A DNA stretch of 64,000 nt from Bradyrhizobium sp. DOA9. GTDB lineage: Bacteria; Pseudomonadota; Alphaproteobacteria; Rhizobiales; Xanthobacteraceae. Position numbers and translations under genes: made by a program. The stretch is taken from positions 7,012,741 through 7,076,740 of the forward strand of contig NZ_DF820425.1 in NCBI RefSeq assembly GCF_000617845.2. Reading direction: 5' to 3'. Within the stretch, counting starts at the first letter, position 1. Each line of letters opens with the position of its first letter. Positions 52,121-61,583 of the stretch are shown here, piece by piece. The notes beneath the pieces are model-generated. The model saw only the letters and a list, made by a program, of their open reading frames with translations, had not been told where the DNA came from and did no database searches.

Positions 52121-53119
52121 ATGACCATCGGCACGCAACGCGCAACGCGGCGCGCAATTCTCTGGACCGTCGGCGGAGCCGCCGCCGCGCTCGCCACCCG
52201 GGCCGGCGCACAGACCTCGGAAAGGACCACGAAGATCGTCGTCGGCTTTCCGGCAGGCGGCGGGCTCGATGCGATGAGTCGCATCATCGCCGACAAGCTG
52301 CGGGAGCAGACCGGGCAACCCGCCATCGTCGAGAACAAGCCGGGCGCGGCAGGCCGCATCGCCGCCGAAGCGGTGGTCCGGTCCGAGCCGGACGGTTCGA
52401 CATTGTTGTCTGCGCCGATCGTCGCGACCGCGTTCTACCCGTTCATCTTCAAGTCCTTGCCGTTCGATCCGCTGGTCGATCTCGCGCCCATCAGCAGGTT
52501 CTGCACGTTCCAGTTCGCGCTGGCCGTCAACACGAAGCTGCCCACGGCCAGTCTCGCGGACTTCCTCGCCTACGCGCGCGCCAACAAGGAGCGGATGAAT
52601 TTCGGCTCGCTCGGCGCGGGCACGCCCTCGCACTTCCTCGGCGTCATGCTGAACCAGGCTGCCGGCATCGAAATGGCCCACGTGCCGTATCGCGGCTCGG
52701 CGCCTGCCCTCACCGATCTGCTGGGCGGCACGATCCAGGCGACGTTCGACACGACCGCCAGCCTTATGGAGCAGTACAAGGCCGGCACGATCCGGCTGCT
52801 TGCGATCACCGGCGCGAGCCGCTCGCCGCGCCTGCCCGACGTGCCGACTTTCGCCGAGCTCAAGCTTGGTCTCGGCGCCATCGAATCCGCCGACTTCTGG
52901 TACGGATTCTTCGCAGCAGGCAAGACGCCCGAGCCGATCCTCGACAAGCTCAACGGCAATCTGCGCAGCGTGCTGGCTGATCCCGCCGTGCGCCGGTTGC
53001 TGTCCGCGCTCGATGTCGGCGTCGTCGCCGATACGCGCGCGGAGTTCTCCGCTATCATCAAGGCCGATTACGACCGCTGGGGCGGCGTGATCAGGTCGAC
53101 AGGCTTCACGCTGGAGTAG
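52121..53119 (+). CDS. Tripartite tricarboxylate transporter-type solute-binding protein (TctC/Bug)
   Basis: 332 residues from the ATG at 52121 (MTIGTQ; an ATG at 52118 is equally possible). RATRRAILWTVGGAAAALAT is a Tat-type signal. KIVVGFPAGGGLDAMSRIIA and VENKPGAAGRIAAEAVVRSE are the TctC ligand blocks; NFGSLGAGTPSHFLGVML and HVPYRGSAPALTDLLGG follow. It binds an organic acid in the periplasm; no TctA or TctB gene is near, as is common for Bug proteins. It is followed five bases later by a metallo-hydrolase. Confidence 0.87.
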   Translation: MTIGTQRATRRAILWTVGGAAAALATRAGAQTSERTTKIVVGFPAGGGLDAMSRIIADKLREQTGQPAIVENKPGAAGRIAAEAVVRSEPDGSTLLSAPIVATAFYPFIFKSLPFDPLVDLAPISRFCTFQFALAVNTKLPTASLADFLAYARANKERMNFGSLGAGTPSHFLGVMLNQAAGIEMAHVPYRGSAPALTDLLGGTIQATFDTTASLMEQYKAGTIRLLAITGASRSPRLPDVPTFAELKLGLGAIESADFWYGFFAAGKTPEPILDKLNGNLRSVLADPAVRRLLSALDVGVVADTRAEFSAIIKADYDRWGGVIRSTGFTLE

Positions 53120-53124
53120 GCGCG

Positions 53125-53973
53125 ATGGAAGTCATCCTGCTCGGCACCGGCGGCCCACGCCCGGACCCGCGTCGCATGGCGACGACCACGCTGATCAGGC
53201 TCGGCGAGGAGAACATCCTGTTCGACGCCGGCCGCGGCGTCATGGTGCAGCTTCACAAGGCGGGCGTGCCGCTCGGCGCCATCAACACGGTGTTTCTCAC
53301 CCATCATCATTTCGACCACATCGGCGACCTCTACGACGTGATGCTGAATTCGTGGATGCACGGGCGCAAGGACGAGTTGCGCATCTATGGCCCGCCGGAC
53401 ACCGAACGGCTCGTCAACACGCTGGTCACGCAGGTCTACGACAAGGACATTGCCTGGCGCGACCAGGGCGAGCCGACCTTCGGCGGCTGGAAGCCTGTGG
53501 CCGCGACGGACATCGTTCCAGGTCCCGTGCTCGACACCGGCCGCTGGAAGATCAGCGCAGAGCTGGTCTCGCATGGCGACGGCCTCGACATGTCGCCGGC
53601 CTTCCTGGCGCGCTGGATGTGTCTCGGCTATCGCTTCGAGGCCGAGGGCAAGGTCATTGCGATTTCCGGGGACACGGTCCCTTGCGAGGGGTTGGAGCGC
53701 CTGGCCGAAGGCGCCGACCTGCTGGTCCAGGTCTGCTTTCTCGCAACGCCCGAGATCAACAACGAGCACTTCCGCCGGCTTGCGAAACACACGCTCGCCT
53801 GCGGCGACACCGTCGGGAAGATCGCGGCCAAAGCCGGCGTCAAGAAGCTCGCGCTGACCCATCACCGTCCGCGCACCGACGATGCCATGCTGACCGCATT
53901 GCTCGATGACGTCAGACGGGACTATGCAGGACCGGTCGTGCTCGGCAAGGATCTCACGCGCATCGAGGTTTGA
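53125..53973 (+). CDS. MBL-fold metallo-hydrolase
   Basis: 282 residues. MEVILLGTGGPRPDPRRMAT is the RNase Z/arylsulfatase-like start, and VFLTHHHFDHIGDLYDVMLN is the zinc motif HxHxDH. ISGDTVPCEGLERLAEGAD holds the bridging Asp, and LTHHRPRTDDAML the last His. It hydrolyses an ester or phosphodiester; a cyclic nucleotide or aryl sulfate is possible. The ATG is five bases after the TctC stop, with GGAG seven bases before it, so they form one operon. Confidence 0.85.
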   Translation: MEVILLGTGGPRPDPRRMATTTLIRLGEENILFDAGRGVMVQLHKAGVPLGAINTVFLTHHHFDHIGDLYDVMLNSWMHGRKDELRIYGPPDTERLVNTLVTQVYDKDIAWRDQGEPTFGGWKPVAATDIVPGPVLDTGRWKISAELVSHGDGLDMSPAFLARWMCLGYRFEAEGKVIAISGDTVPCEGLERLAEGADLLVQVCFLATPEINNEHFRRLAKHTLACGDTVGKIAAKAGVKKLALTHHRPRTDDAMLTALLDDVRRDYAGPVVLGKDLTRIEV

Positions 53974-53992
53974 GTAGCGATGCGCGCCGGCC

Positions 53993-54880
53993 TCAGGACG
54001 ATCCGACCTCGATGCGGAACGACAATTGCTCCTCGGCGCCGGCTGCGATGTGCATCAGTCCCGGCTTGTCGGTGAACTCGCCTTGAAAGCCCGAGGGACT
54101 GGCGTAGCCACGCCAGGGCTCGATGCAGAGGAACGGCGCGCCTGACGGTTTCGACCAGACGCCGAGCTCGCGAAATCCGCGCCAGGACATCTTCAGCCAT
54201 GGACCGGTCGATGCACCGCGCGCCGCGGCGTAGCGGACCGAACCGCTCTCGATGCGGTCGAAGATGATGGCGTCGTCGACGAAGAGGGAGTCCGTCAAGG
54301 ATAGCGACGTGCCCTTGACCGGGCTCGGCTCCGCCTCCGGCCGCAGCAATCCAGCCTCGAGACGGCGGATCGGAGCCGGCTCCGCCGTCGCGAAGGTCAG
54401 CGCATGGCTCTCCTTGGCGACGCCGGGCTGCAGCGGCCAATTGAACGCGGGATGACCGCCGATCGACGCCGGCAACGTCTCCTTGCCGGTGTTGGCGATC
54501 GTGAGCGTCAGATCGAGGCCGGACTCATCGATCGCGTAGGCCGCCGTCAGCCGGAACGGGAACGGATAGAGCGCGCGCGTCGTCTCATTGTCCTCAAGCA
54601 CCAGGGTGCAGCGACTCTCGCCGCGTTCTGCCCACGCGAAGCGGCTGTCGCGGGCGAAGCCGTGCTGTGTCATCCGATACGTCTTGCCCTCGTGCCGCAA
54701 TTCGTCATTGGCAAGGCGCCCCACGATCGGAAACAGCAGCGGCGCGTGACGCGGCCATTCCGGCCCCGCCTGCCAAAGGAATTCGGCGTCGCCGCTCCTG
54801 AGCGAGCAGAGCTCGGCGCCGTGCGCCTTGACGGTCGCGGTGAGCGATCCGCTGCGAAAGGAGTGGGTGTCGTCGGTCAT
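53993..54880 (-). CDS. Aldose 1-epimerase family protein (LacX-like)
   Basis: 295 residues. RHAPLLFPIVGRLANDELRH, MTQHGFARDSRF (catalytic His) and IGGHPAFNWPL (second His) are the galactose-mutarotase signatures; FLCIEPWRGYASPSG holds the catalytic Glu. It interconverts alpha and beta anomers of a hexose. It lies next to a polysaccharide locus but is divergent from it. No signal peptide. Confidence 0.85.
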   Translation of the reverse strand: MTDDTHSFRSGSLTATVKAHGAELCSLRSGDAEFLWQAGPEWPRHAPLLFPIVGRLANDELRHEGKTYRMTQHGFARDSRFAWAERGESRCTLVLEDNETTRALYPFPFRLTAAYAIDESGLDLTLTIANTGKETLPASIGGHPAFNWPLQPGVAKESHALTFATAEPAPIRRLEAGLLRPEAEPSPVKGTSLSLTDSLFVDDAIIFDRIESGSVRYAAARGASTGPWLKMSWRGFRELGVWSKPSGAPFLCIEPWRGYASPSGFQGEFTDKPGLMHIAAGAEEQLSFRIEVGSS

Positions 54881-55039
54881 CGCCGACCTCTACACCGCGG
54901 CCTCCCATGCAGCAAGGCGACGCCGGCCATGCAGACGGCGCCTCCGAGCCATGCCGAGCTGCGTCATATTTCCGTACCTAAGAATTGCTCACGTGTGGCT
55001 CCTCCACCGCGAGCTCCCCGCGAACCCGGCCGGGACTCC

Positions 55040-56164
55040 ATGAACCATCGTGGTCCGCAATTGAAATTCTTCATCAACGGCCGCTTTCTGTCGCAAAAGC
55101 TCACGGGCGTGCAGCGTTATGCCGCTGAAATGGTCAAGGCGATCGACGTACTGCTCGCGTCGGAGCAGATTCCCGTGTCGCTGCGCAACGCCGAGTGGCA
55201 ATTGTTGAAGCCTGCGGATACAAGCGAGGAACTTCATCTCGACCGGATCAAGATTCGCGCCGTCGGCCGGTTGCAAGGGCACGCGTGGGATCAAATTGAT
55301 CTCGCCCGCGCCGCCGCCGGAGGCCGCTTGATCAGCCTGGCCAATTCCGGGCCGGTCCTCCATCGCGACCACGTCGTCGTGATTCACGACGCCCAGGTCT
55401 TTCGCAGGCCCGACTTCTTCAACTGGCGCTATCTGACCGTCCATCGCACGATGGGCCGGATGCTCGCCCGGCACGCGAGCATCGCGACGGTGTCGGGATT
55501 TTCGCGCAAGGAGCTTGCGGACGTGCTGAATCTCAGGGCATCGCGCATTCCGATCTTCCCCAACAGCGCCGAACACTTTGCGGCCACGAAGCAAGATCCC
55601 GGCATTCTGGCCCGACTTGGCGTTCGGCCGCAGAAGTTCTTCCTCTTCGTGGGCTCGAAAACCAAGAACAAGAATCTGTCCGTCGCGATCCGTGCGATCC
55701 AGCTGCTCGGCCGGGCCGACGTTCCCCTGGTCATCGTCGGCGGCGATAACAGCAAGGTCTTTCAGGATAATTCGGGCGAAGGGGCTTCCGCCCTGCTGCT
55801 GGCCGGCCGTCTGACCGACAGCGAGATCGCCGCGCTCTATGCGCACGCATCGGCCTTCGTGTTTCCCTCGCTCTACGAGGGATTCGGCGTGCCGCCGCTC
55901 GAAGCCATGATCTTCGGTTGCCCGGTGATCGCCTCGACGGCCGAGGCAGTCGTGGAGACGTGCGGCGACGCGGCTGCGTATTTTGACGCCAATGATGCCG
56001 AAGCGCTGAAGCAACTCATGCTCGAAAGACTGGCAATCGGCGCGATCTCGGATCAGGAACGCCGGCGGCAACAGGATCGCCTTGCCTTCTATTCGTGGAA
56101 GAAATCGGCGAAGGCGCTGCTCGATCACCTCGCAGCGCCTGCGAATGTCGCCAGCGCTGCGTGA
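55040..56164 (+). CDS. Glycosyltransferase, GT4 family
   Basis: 374 residues from the ATG at 55040 (MNHRGPQLKFFING). The GT-B fold has VVIHDAQVFRRPDFFNWRYL in the acceptor half. SLYEGFGVPPLEAMIFGCPV carries the EX7E motif that binds the nucleotide sugar. FLFVGSKTKNKNLSVAIRAI is typical of mannosyl/galactosyl transferases (WbaZ-like). It is the first gene of the polysaccharide locus, transcribed alone or with the next gene over a 215-base gap. Confidence 0.84.
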   Translation: MNHRGPQLKFFINGRFLSQKLTGVQRYAAEMVKAIDVLLASEQIPVSLRNAEWQLLKPADTSEELHLDRIKIRAVGRLQGHAWDQIDLARAAAGGRLISLANSGPVLHRDHVVVIHDAQVFRRPDFFNWRYLTVHRTMGRMLARHASIATVSGFSRKELADVLNLRASRIPIFPNSAEHFAATKQDPGILARLGVRPQKFFLFVGSKTKNKNLSVAIRAIQLLGRADVPLVIVGGDNSKVFQDNSGEGASALLLAGRLTDSEIAALYAHASAFVFPSLYEGFGVPPLEAMIFGCPVIASTAEAVVETCGDAAAYFDANDAEALKQLMLERLAIGAISDQERRRQQDRLAFYSWKKSAKALLDHLAAPANVASAA

Positions 56165-56379
56165 AACGCGACGCGGTTCGCCTATCGCGCGCAGCGGTTG
56201 TTGCACAAACGATTTGCAGCACGCAGCTCTTCGCACGGTTCCCTGACACTCCTCCTTCGTTCTTGCGACGATCGCGAGCACGAGCGCCTTGGCCCAACAT
56301 CACCACATCGCTGCCCCAATATCGCTACGTATTCGAGGAACTGTGTTTCGCACTAGCGAACGTAGAACAGGGATAGACG

Positions 56380-57558
56380 ATGTCCGGCTCTCCAACGCGG
56401 CCCTACGCGAGGCAAACGATGAAAGTGCTGCACATCGCCGAAACGATCCGTGGCGGGATCGCGAGCTATCTGAACGAGTTGCATCCTCAGCAGCAGGCCA
56501 GCTTCGGTGCCGAGAACGTGCATTATGTCGTGCCGTCCGATCATCGCGGCGACCTCCGCGCGATCGATGACAACCAGATTACGACATTCGAGCGATCCGG
56601 CCGCGGCATCGCCGGCCTGTTCCAAATGCTACGTGCAAGCATGCAAGCGCTGGATGCCTTCAGACCCGACGTGGTGCACCTGCATTCCTCCTTTGCCGGG
56701 CTCGTGCTCCGGCCCGCGCTGGCAGCCCGCTCGGGTGGGCCGCGCGTCGTCTATTGTCCGCACGGCTGGGCGTTCTCGCGCGAGACCGGCCGCTTCAGCC
56801 ATCTGCTGACGAAGGCCGCGGAGCACCTGCTTGCGCGCGCGTCGGACCGAATCATCTGCATCTCGGGCGACGAGTATAGCGAGGCGGTGCGCGCGGGAAT
56901 TCCTGCCGAACGCCTCACGCTGGTCCACAACGGCATCTCGAAGAGCCGCACGCCGCAGCCCATCGCTGCGGACTGGCCCTCCAAGAAGGTCAAGGTGCTG
57001 TTCATCGGACGGCTGGATCGGCAGAAGGGCTTCGATCTCCTGATCGAAGCGGCGCGCGCGCTCGAGGACGTCGTCGACATCCGCATGATCGGCGCCTCCG
57101 TCGTCAACAAGTATGAAGGCCCGGCGGTGCCGTCCAACGTGTCGCTGCTGGGCTGGCTGGACCGGCCGGCCATCGAGACCCAGCTCGAAGCCGCCGACCT
57201 CGTCGTGATCCCGTCACGATGGGAAGCCTTCGGCCTCGTTGCGCTGGAAGCGATGCGCGCGGCCAAGCCGATCCTGGCATTCCGCAGCGGCGCCTTGCCC
57301 GAGATCGTCGTCGACGGCGTCACCGGCCTGCTTTGCGAGCCCGTCGCGGTGCAGCCGCTGGTCGACGGCTTCCGGCGAGCGCTCGATCTCGACCTCAAGG
57401 TGCTGGGGCAGCGCGGCTACGACCGCTTCAAGCAGCTCTATGACGTCGAGAAGACGCATGCGCAATTGCAACAGGTCTATGTCGAGCTGCTTCAGGACGA
57501 CCAGACGCCCGACGCAGCCAAGGCGAGGTTGCAGTCGGATCTCTCCAAGAATTTCTGA
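56380..57558 (+). CDS. Glycosyltransferase, GT4 family
   Basis: 392 residues from the ATG at 56380, with AGGGA seven bases upstream; an ATG at 56419 is possible. MKVLHIAETIRGGIASYLNE is the acceptor-binding start and VVHLHSSFAGLVLRPALA follows. The donor half has VLFIGRLDRQKGFDLLIEAA and SRWEAFGLVALEAMRAAKPI with intact EX7E. It resembles capsule and O-antigen GT4 enzymes. Its stop overlaps the start of the next gene (TGATG). Confidence 0.85.
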   Translation: MSGSPTRPYARQTMKVLHIAETIRGGIASYLNELHPQQQASFGAENVHYVVPSDHRGDLRAIDDNQITTFERSGRGIAGLFQMLRASMQALDAFRPDVVHLHSSFAGLVLRPALAARSGGPRVVYCPHGWAFSRETGRFSHLLTKAAEHLLARASDRIICISGDEYSEAVRAGIPAERLTLVHNGISKSRTPQPIAADWPSKKVKVLFIGRLDRQKGFDLLIEAARALEDVVDIRMIGASVVNKYEGPAVPSNVSLLGWLDRPAIETQLEAADLVVIPSRWEAFGLVALEAMRAAKPILAFRSGALPEIVVDGVTGLLCEPVAVQPLVDGFRRALDLDLKVLGQRGYDRFKQLYDVEKTHAQLQQVYVELLQDDQTPDAAKARLQSDLSKNF

Positions 57559-58895
57559 TGGCTCCACGGCTCTCACGTACCGTGGTTCGCGGCAGCATCC
57601 GCCTGGCGAGCCTCATCGCATCGATTCTCCTGCCGGCCGCTGCCTGCGCCCAGCACACGCAACCGCTCGACGCGCGATTCCTGCTCGGTGTCGGCACCCA
57701 TCAGGGGCTGGGCGGGCCGGTGAGCGCGCGGGGATACGTGCCTGCGGAGAACATCGCCCAGATCAAGCAGCTCGGCCTCAACGCCTTCCGCGACGATTTC
57801 CCCTGGTCCGATTTCGAAACGGGGGGACGCCGGATGGGCTTCACGCCCAGGCTGGGCCGGCTCGAGGCGCAGGTCAGGTCCGGCATTGCGCGTCCGCTGC
57901 TGATCCTCGCCTTTGGCCACCATCTCGTTCCGAATTCCTCGCCGCCGACGACCGATGAGGCGCGGCAGCGGTTCGCCGACTATGCGGCGGCGGCGGCGCA
58001 ATCCGTCGCGGCGCAGCACCCCCTGTTCGAGCTCTGGAACGAGTGGAATCTGGCGGCAAAGAAAGATGCCGCGTTCTCGCCGGAAAATTATCTGGCGCTG
58101 GCCCAAGTCGCGCGACCTGCGGTCAAGCGGGCCGCGCCGAATGCGCCGTTCCTGGTCGGCGCCCTCGGCGACGATCTGGGCTGGACATGGACGGAGAAGA
58201 TGCTGCGGACCGGCATTCTGCAGTATGCCGACGGCGCTTCGATCCATCTCTACAATTTCTGCATGGGTCCGAGCAAACGGACCTCGGCCGAGATCATCGA
58301 GCGGCTCACGGCGTTTCACCGGCTCGTCGGCCAGGCGAGCGGAAACCCCGACTTCCCGGTCTATGTCACCGAGACCGGCTGGACCACGGCCAGCAACAAA
58401 TGCGGCGTCAGCGAGCAGGCCCAGGCCGACAATAGTGCGCAGCTCATCCTGTGGGCGGCGACCGCGGCGCGCTGGCTCAAGGGCATGTGGCTCTACGAGC
58501 TCAAGGACAGCGGCCAGAATCCATCGGAGCTGGAGCACAATTTCGGGCTCTACCGTTTCGACAATTCGCCGAAGCCGGTCGCCTGCGCGGTCCAGGGCGC
58601 CTGGGCGTTCATCCGCTCCAGCCTGAGTGCCGAGCGACGCGAGCTCGCCAGCGGCGTCGTGTCGATCAACGCAACGACGACGTCCGGCGCCAGAGTTGCG
58701 GTCTGGTCCGAGACTCCCGACCGGCGTTACGAGGTCCGGATCAAGGGCGATCAGGACGGCGCAACGTTTGCGATGCCGTGCGAACCGGCCGCAAGACCTG
58801 TGTCCGGAGCCTGGATTCCGGTTTCGACGACGCCGGTTCTCATCGCATCGAGCAACGCTGCCATGCCCGCCCTGGAAATAAGGCCGGCGCGGTAA
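57558..58895 (+). CDS. Secreted clan-A glycoside hydrolase, PslG-like context
   Basis: 445 residues. The signal peptide MAPRLSRTVVRGSIRLASLI to AACAQ indicates periplasm. The clan GH-A barrel shows LFELWNEWN with acid/base E162 and VYVTETGWT with nucleophile E272. LYELKDSGQNPSELEHNFGL and YRFDNSPKPV form the family end. A C-terminal beta domain (about 345-445) follows. In Pseudomonas, PslG has this kind of fold and sits inside a polysaccharide operon, where it trims polymer. Its relative is encoded at 62042. Confidence 0.78.
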   Translation: MAPRLSRTVVRGSIRLASLIASILLPAAACAQHTQPLDARFLLGVGTHQGLGGPVSARGYVPAENIAQIKQLGLNAFRDDFPWSDFETGGRRMGFTPRLGRLEAQVRSGIARPLLILAFGHHLVPNSSPPTTDEARQRFADYAAAAAQSVAAQHPLFELWNEWNLAAKKDAAFSPENYLALAQVARPAVKRAAPNAPFLVGALGDDLGWTWTEKMLRTGILQYADGASIHLYNFCMGPSKRTSAEIIERLTAFHRLVGQASGNPDFPVYVTETGWTTASNKCGVSEQAQADNSAQLILWAATAARWLKGMWLYELKDSGQNPSELEHNFGLYRFDNSPKPVACAVQGAWAFIRSSLSAERRELASGVVSINATTTSGARVAVWSETPDRRYEVRIKGDQDGATFAMPCEPAARPVSGAWIPVSTTPVLIASSNAAMPALEIRPAR

Positions 58896-58926
58896 GCGCG
58901 ATTTTTGCAGGACATGAGGTTCAGTG

Positions 58927-60195
58927 ATGAAAGTTCTTTTGACGTCCACGCTTTATCCGACGCCCGAGGCCTCCAAGATCGTCGGCGGTGCAGAGATCTT
59001 CGCGCGGCGCTTCGCCGAAGGCCTGGTGCAGCGCGGAGACGAGGTCGAGGTGATCCGGGCCGCATCGTCCCGCGGGCAGGAGCGCGAAAGCTGCAACGGC
59101 ATCGACGTCTATTCCGCGCCGGTCCAGAACATCTATCGGCCCTTCACGGAGCAGAAGAACGCGGTCCTGCGCAGCATCTGGCATGCGGTCGACGACTGGC
59201 AGATGCAGGCGCCGCTGATCGCCGAACGCATCCGGGCCTTCAAGCCGGACGTGCTGCACTCCAACAATCTGTCGGGTCTCACCACCGCGATCTGGCGCGT
59301 TGCCGCCCAGCTCGGCGTGCCGGTGCTCCATACGCTTCACGACTATTATCTGACCTGTCCGCGCTGCTCGCGCTTCGACAAGGGACGCTCCTGCGAGCAC
59401 ACCTGCACGAGCTGCGGGATCCTGACCTTTCATCGCAAGCGGGCCACGCATTGGCTGAGCGCCGTGGTCGGCGTGAGCGAGCGCGTGCTGTCCATCCACA
59501 CCGACATGGGCATGTTCGCGGAGACGCCGATCCGCACCGTGATCCGCAACGCCTCGACCGAGCCGCCGCGCGAGCCTTATCCCCGCCCGGTCTGCACCAC
59601 CGAAGTGACGTTCGGGTTCATCGGCCGGCTCACCGAGGAGAAGGGCATCGACAATTTGATGCATGCTCTCGCCAAGCTGCCACCCGACCGCATCCGGATG
59701 ATGATCGCAGGGCGGGTCAGCGAGGAGGAGCAACGCCGCCTCAGGGCGCTCGCGCCGCATGCGCGCATCGAGTTCATGGGCTTCGTGGTGCCGGACGATT
59801 TCTACCGGCAGGTCGACGTGGTGGTCGCGCCATCGATCTGGCACGACCCCGGTCCACTCGTCGTCGCGGATGCCAAGGCGGCCGGCAGGCCGCTGCTCGG
59901 AACGCGCTTCGGCGGCATGCCCGAGGTGATCGAGCACGGCGTGACGGGCTGGCTGACGGGAGCCGATCCGCAATCCCTGGCCGACAGCATGCTCGCAGTC
60001 GCCTCCGATCCGCACAAGATCGACGAGATCAGCCGGCGCCTGATCGCGGATACCAACAAATGGGTATTTGCCGACGTGCTGTCATCCTACAAGAATCTGT
60101 ACGAGCAATTGCGCGAGCAGCGAATGTCGCGCGTGCGCGCGGCAACGACCGAAGCGCCGCGGGCCGTCGGCAAGGAGCGCCTCATTCCGAGATGA
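58927..60195 (+). CDS. Glycosyltransferase, GT4 family with Cys-rich insert
   Basis: 422 residues from the ATG at 58927, with GAGG eight bases upstream. VGGAEIFARRFAEGLVQRGD is the GT4 start. An insert CPRCSRFDKGRSC and HTCTSCG may bind zinc. The EX7E motif is DX7D here (HDPGPLVVADAKAAGRPLLG), a conservative change at both ends. GFIGRLTEEKGIDNLMHALA and FGGMPEVIEHGVTGWL are normal. It is stop-start coupled (ATGA) to the flippase gene. Confidence 0.84.
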   Translation: MKVLLTSTLYPTPEASKIVGGAEIFARRFAEGLVQRGDEVEVIRAASSRGQERESCNGIDVYSAPVQNIYRPFTEQKNAVLRSIWHAVDDWQMQAPLIAERIRAFKPDVLHSNNLSGLTTAIWRVAAQLGVPVLHTLHDYYLTCPRCSRFDKGRSCEHTCTSCGILTFHRKRATHWLSAVVGVSERVLSIHTDMGMFAETPIRTVIRNASTEPPREPYPRPVCTTEVTFGFIGRLTEEKGIDNLMHALAKLPPDRIRMMIAGRVSEEEQRRLRALAPHARIEFMGFVVPDDFYRQVDVVVAPSIWHDPGPLVVADAKAAGRPLLGTRFGGMPEVIEHGVTGWLTGADPQSLADSMLAVASDPHKIDEISRRLIADTNKWVFADVLSSYKNLYEQLREQRMSRVRAATTEAPRAVGKERLIPR

Positions 60196-61583
60196 CACGC
60201 CTCTTCGCGATGGCGGGCTACCTCTACCAGAGTGCCGCGGCGATCGTCCTGATCTTCGCGATCAGCCATCTGTTGCCCGCCGCCGACTACACCAATTTCT
60301 CGCTGGCGCTGGCCTCGAGCCAATTGCTCTGCGTCCTGATGTTCGAGTGGCTGCAGCTCGCCGGATTGCGTTTTCTGGCGGCAGCCGGGGAGAACGAGGC
60401 GGCGCGGCTCAGGTGGTCGCTCTTTGCCGCAGGCCTGTCGAGCGCGGGCGCGCTCGTCGTGGTCGGCAGCTGCGCCTCTCTGGCCAGCGTGCTCCCGGCC
60501 GGGATCATCGCGCTCGGCCTCGGCATCTCCGTGCTTCAGGGCCTGACCGATCTCTATTTCCTGTCGGTCCGTCTGTCCGACCGGCTGGGCGTCGCGTCCT
60601 CCCTTCTGGCGTTTCGCGCCACCGCTCTCCTGACCGGGGCCGCCGCGGGAGCAGCGATTTGGGGAACGGCCGAAGCGGCGCTGCTCGGCGTCAGCGCAGG
60701 CCACGCGCTGGGCCTGCTCGCCGGGCTGGTGGCCTATCGCACACCCCTGGAGCGCGTTCCGCTGCGGACTGTGCTCGCCGACTGGAAGGATTTCTCCCGC
60801 TACGGCATGCTCGCGGCAGGTGCGTCCGTCATCCATCTGTCGGTACCGGTGCTGCTCCGCTTCATCATCATCGGACGGCTGGGCGCGACGGGAGCCGGAG
60901 CCGGATTTTCGATCGCGCTCGACCTGCTGCAACGCCCGTTCTGGGTCCTCAATGCAGCGATCCACACCGTGAGCTATCCCGATGTGGTGAAGGACTTCGA
61001 ACACGGAACCGTCATGAAGTCGGTTCAATCGGCGCGGCGCATGTTCGAGTTCATGGTCTGCACGACCCTCGTGCTGCTCGGCGGCCTGGTCGGCTTCATT
61101 CCCGATGCAGCCCGTATCCTGGTTCCCCGGGAGAGCCTCGATGGCTTCCTGACGACGGCACCCGTCGTCGCCGTCTTCTATTTCCTGCACACGCACCTCC
61201 AGGCGACCGTCGCTGTCGTCCCGCACCTGGAGAAGCTCGCAACCAGGCTCGTGGTCGTTGCGGCCGGCCAGCTCGCGATGGTCGCCGCCGTCGCGCTGGT
61301 CGCGGCGTGGGCCGGCCTGTCGCCGCGACAGGCGGTGGGCCTCGCTTGCCTCGCCACGCTCGCGACGATCCTGATCGCGCTCGGCCCGACGCTGCGGTTC
61401 GAGGCGTTCCCGCGCTGGTCGCTGGTCGTGCAGGCGCTGGCGGCCGCGGTCCTGATCGGATCGCTCGGCGCAATGCCGACCGAGCCTGCAACATGGCTCG
61501 CCGGAAAGATCATGATCGCCGCGATCGCAACCGCGATCGTCGGATGGCGCGGAGACTTTCTGATGCTGGCCCGCCGCAATTAG
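60192..61583 (+). CDS. Polysaccharide flippase-like membrane protein (Wzx-like)
   Basis: 463 residues from the ATG at 60192, overlapping the glycosyltransferase by four bases. Twelve hydrophobic helices are spread over the full length, with few long loops. It resembles MOP-family lipid-linked oligosaccharide flippases (PST). ADYTNFSLALASSQLLCVLM and SRYGMLAAGASVIHLSVPVL are membrane segments. It would flip lipid-linked repeats to the periplasm. No polymerase (Wzy) is visible so far in the window. Confidence 0.75.
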   Translation: MTRLFAMAGYLYQSAAAIVLIFAISHLLPAADYTNFSLALASSQLLCVLMFEWLQLAGLRFLAAAGENEAARLRWSLFAAGLSSAGALVVVGSCASLASVLPAGIIALGLGISVLQGLTDLYFLSVRLSDRLGVASSLLAFRATALLTGAAAGAAIWGTAEAALLGVSAGHALGLLAGLVAYRTPLERVPLRTVLADWKDFSRYGMLAAGASVIHLSVPVLLRFIIIGRLGATGAGAGFSIALDLLQRPFWVLNAAIHTVSYPDVVKDFEHGTVMKSVQSARRMFEFMVCTTLVLLGGLVGFIPDAARILVPRESLDGFLTTAPVVAVFYFLHTHLQATVAVVPHLEKLATRLVVVAAGQLAMVAAVALVAAWAGLSPRQAVGLACLATLATILIALGPTLRFEAFPRWSLVVQALAAAVLIGSLGAMPTEPATWLAGKIMIAAIATAIVGWRGDFLMLARRN

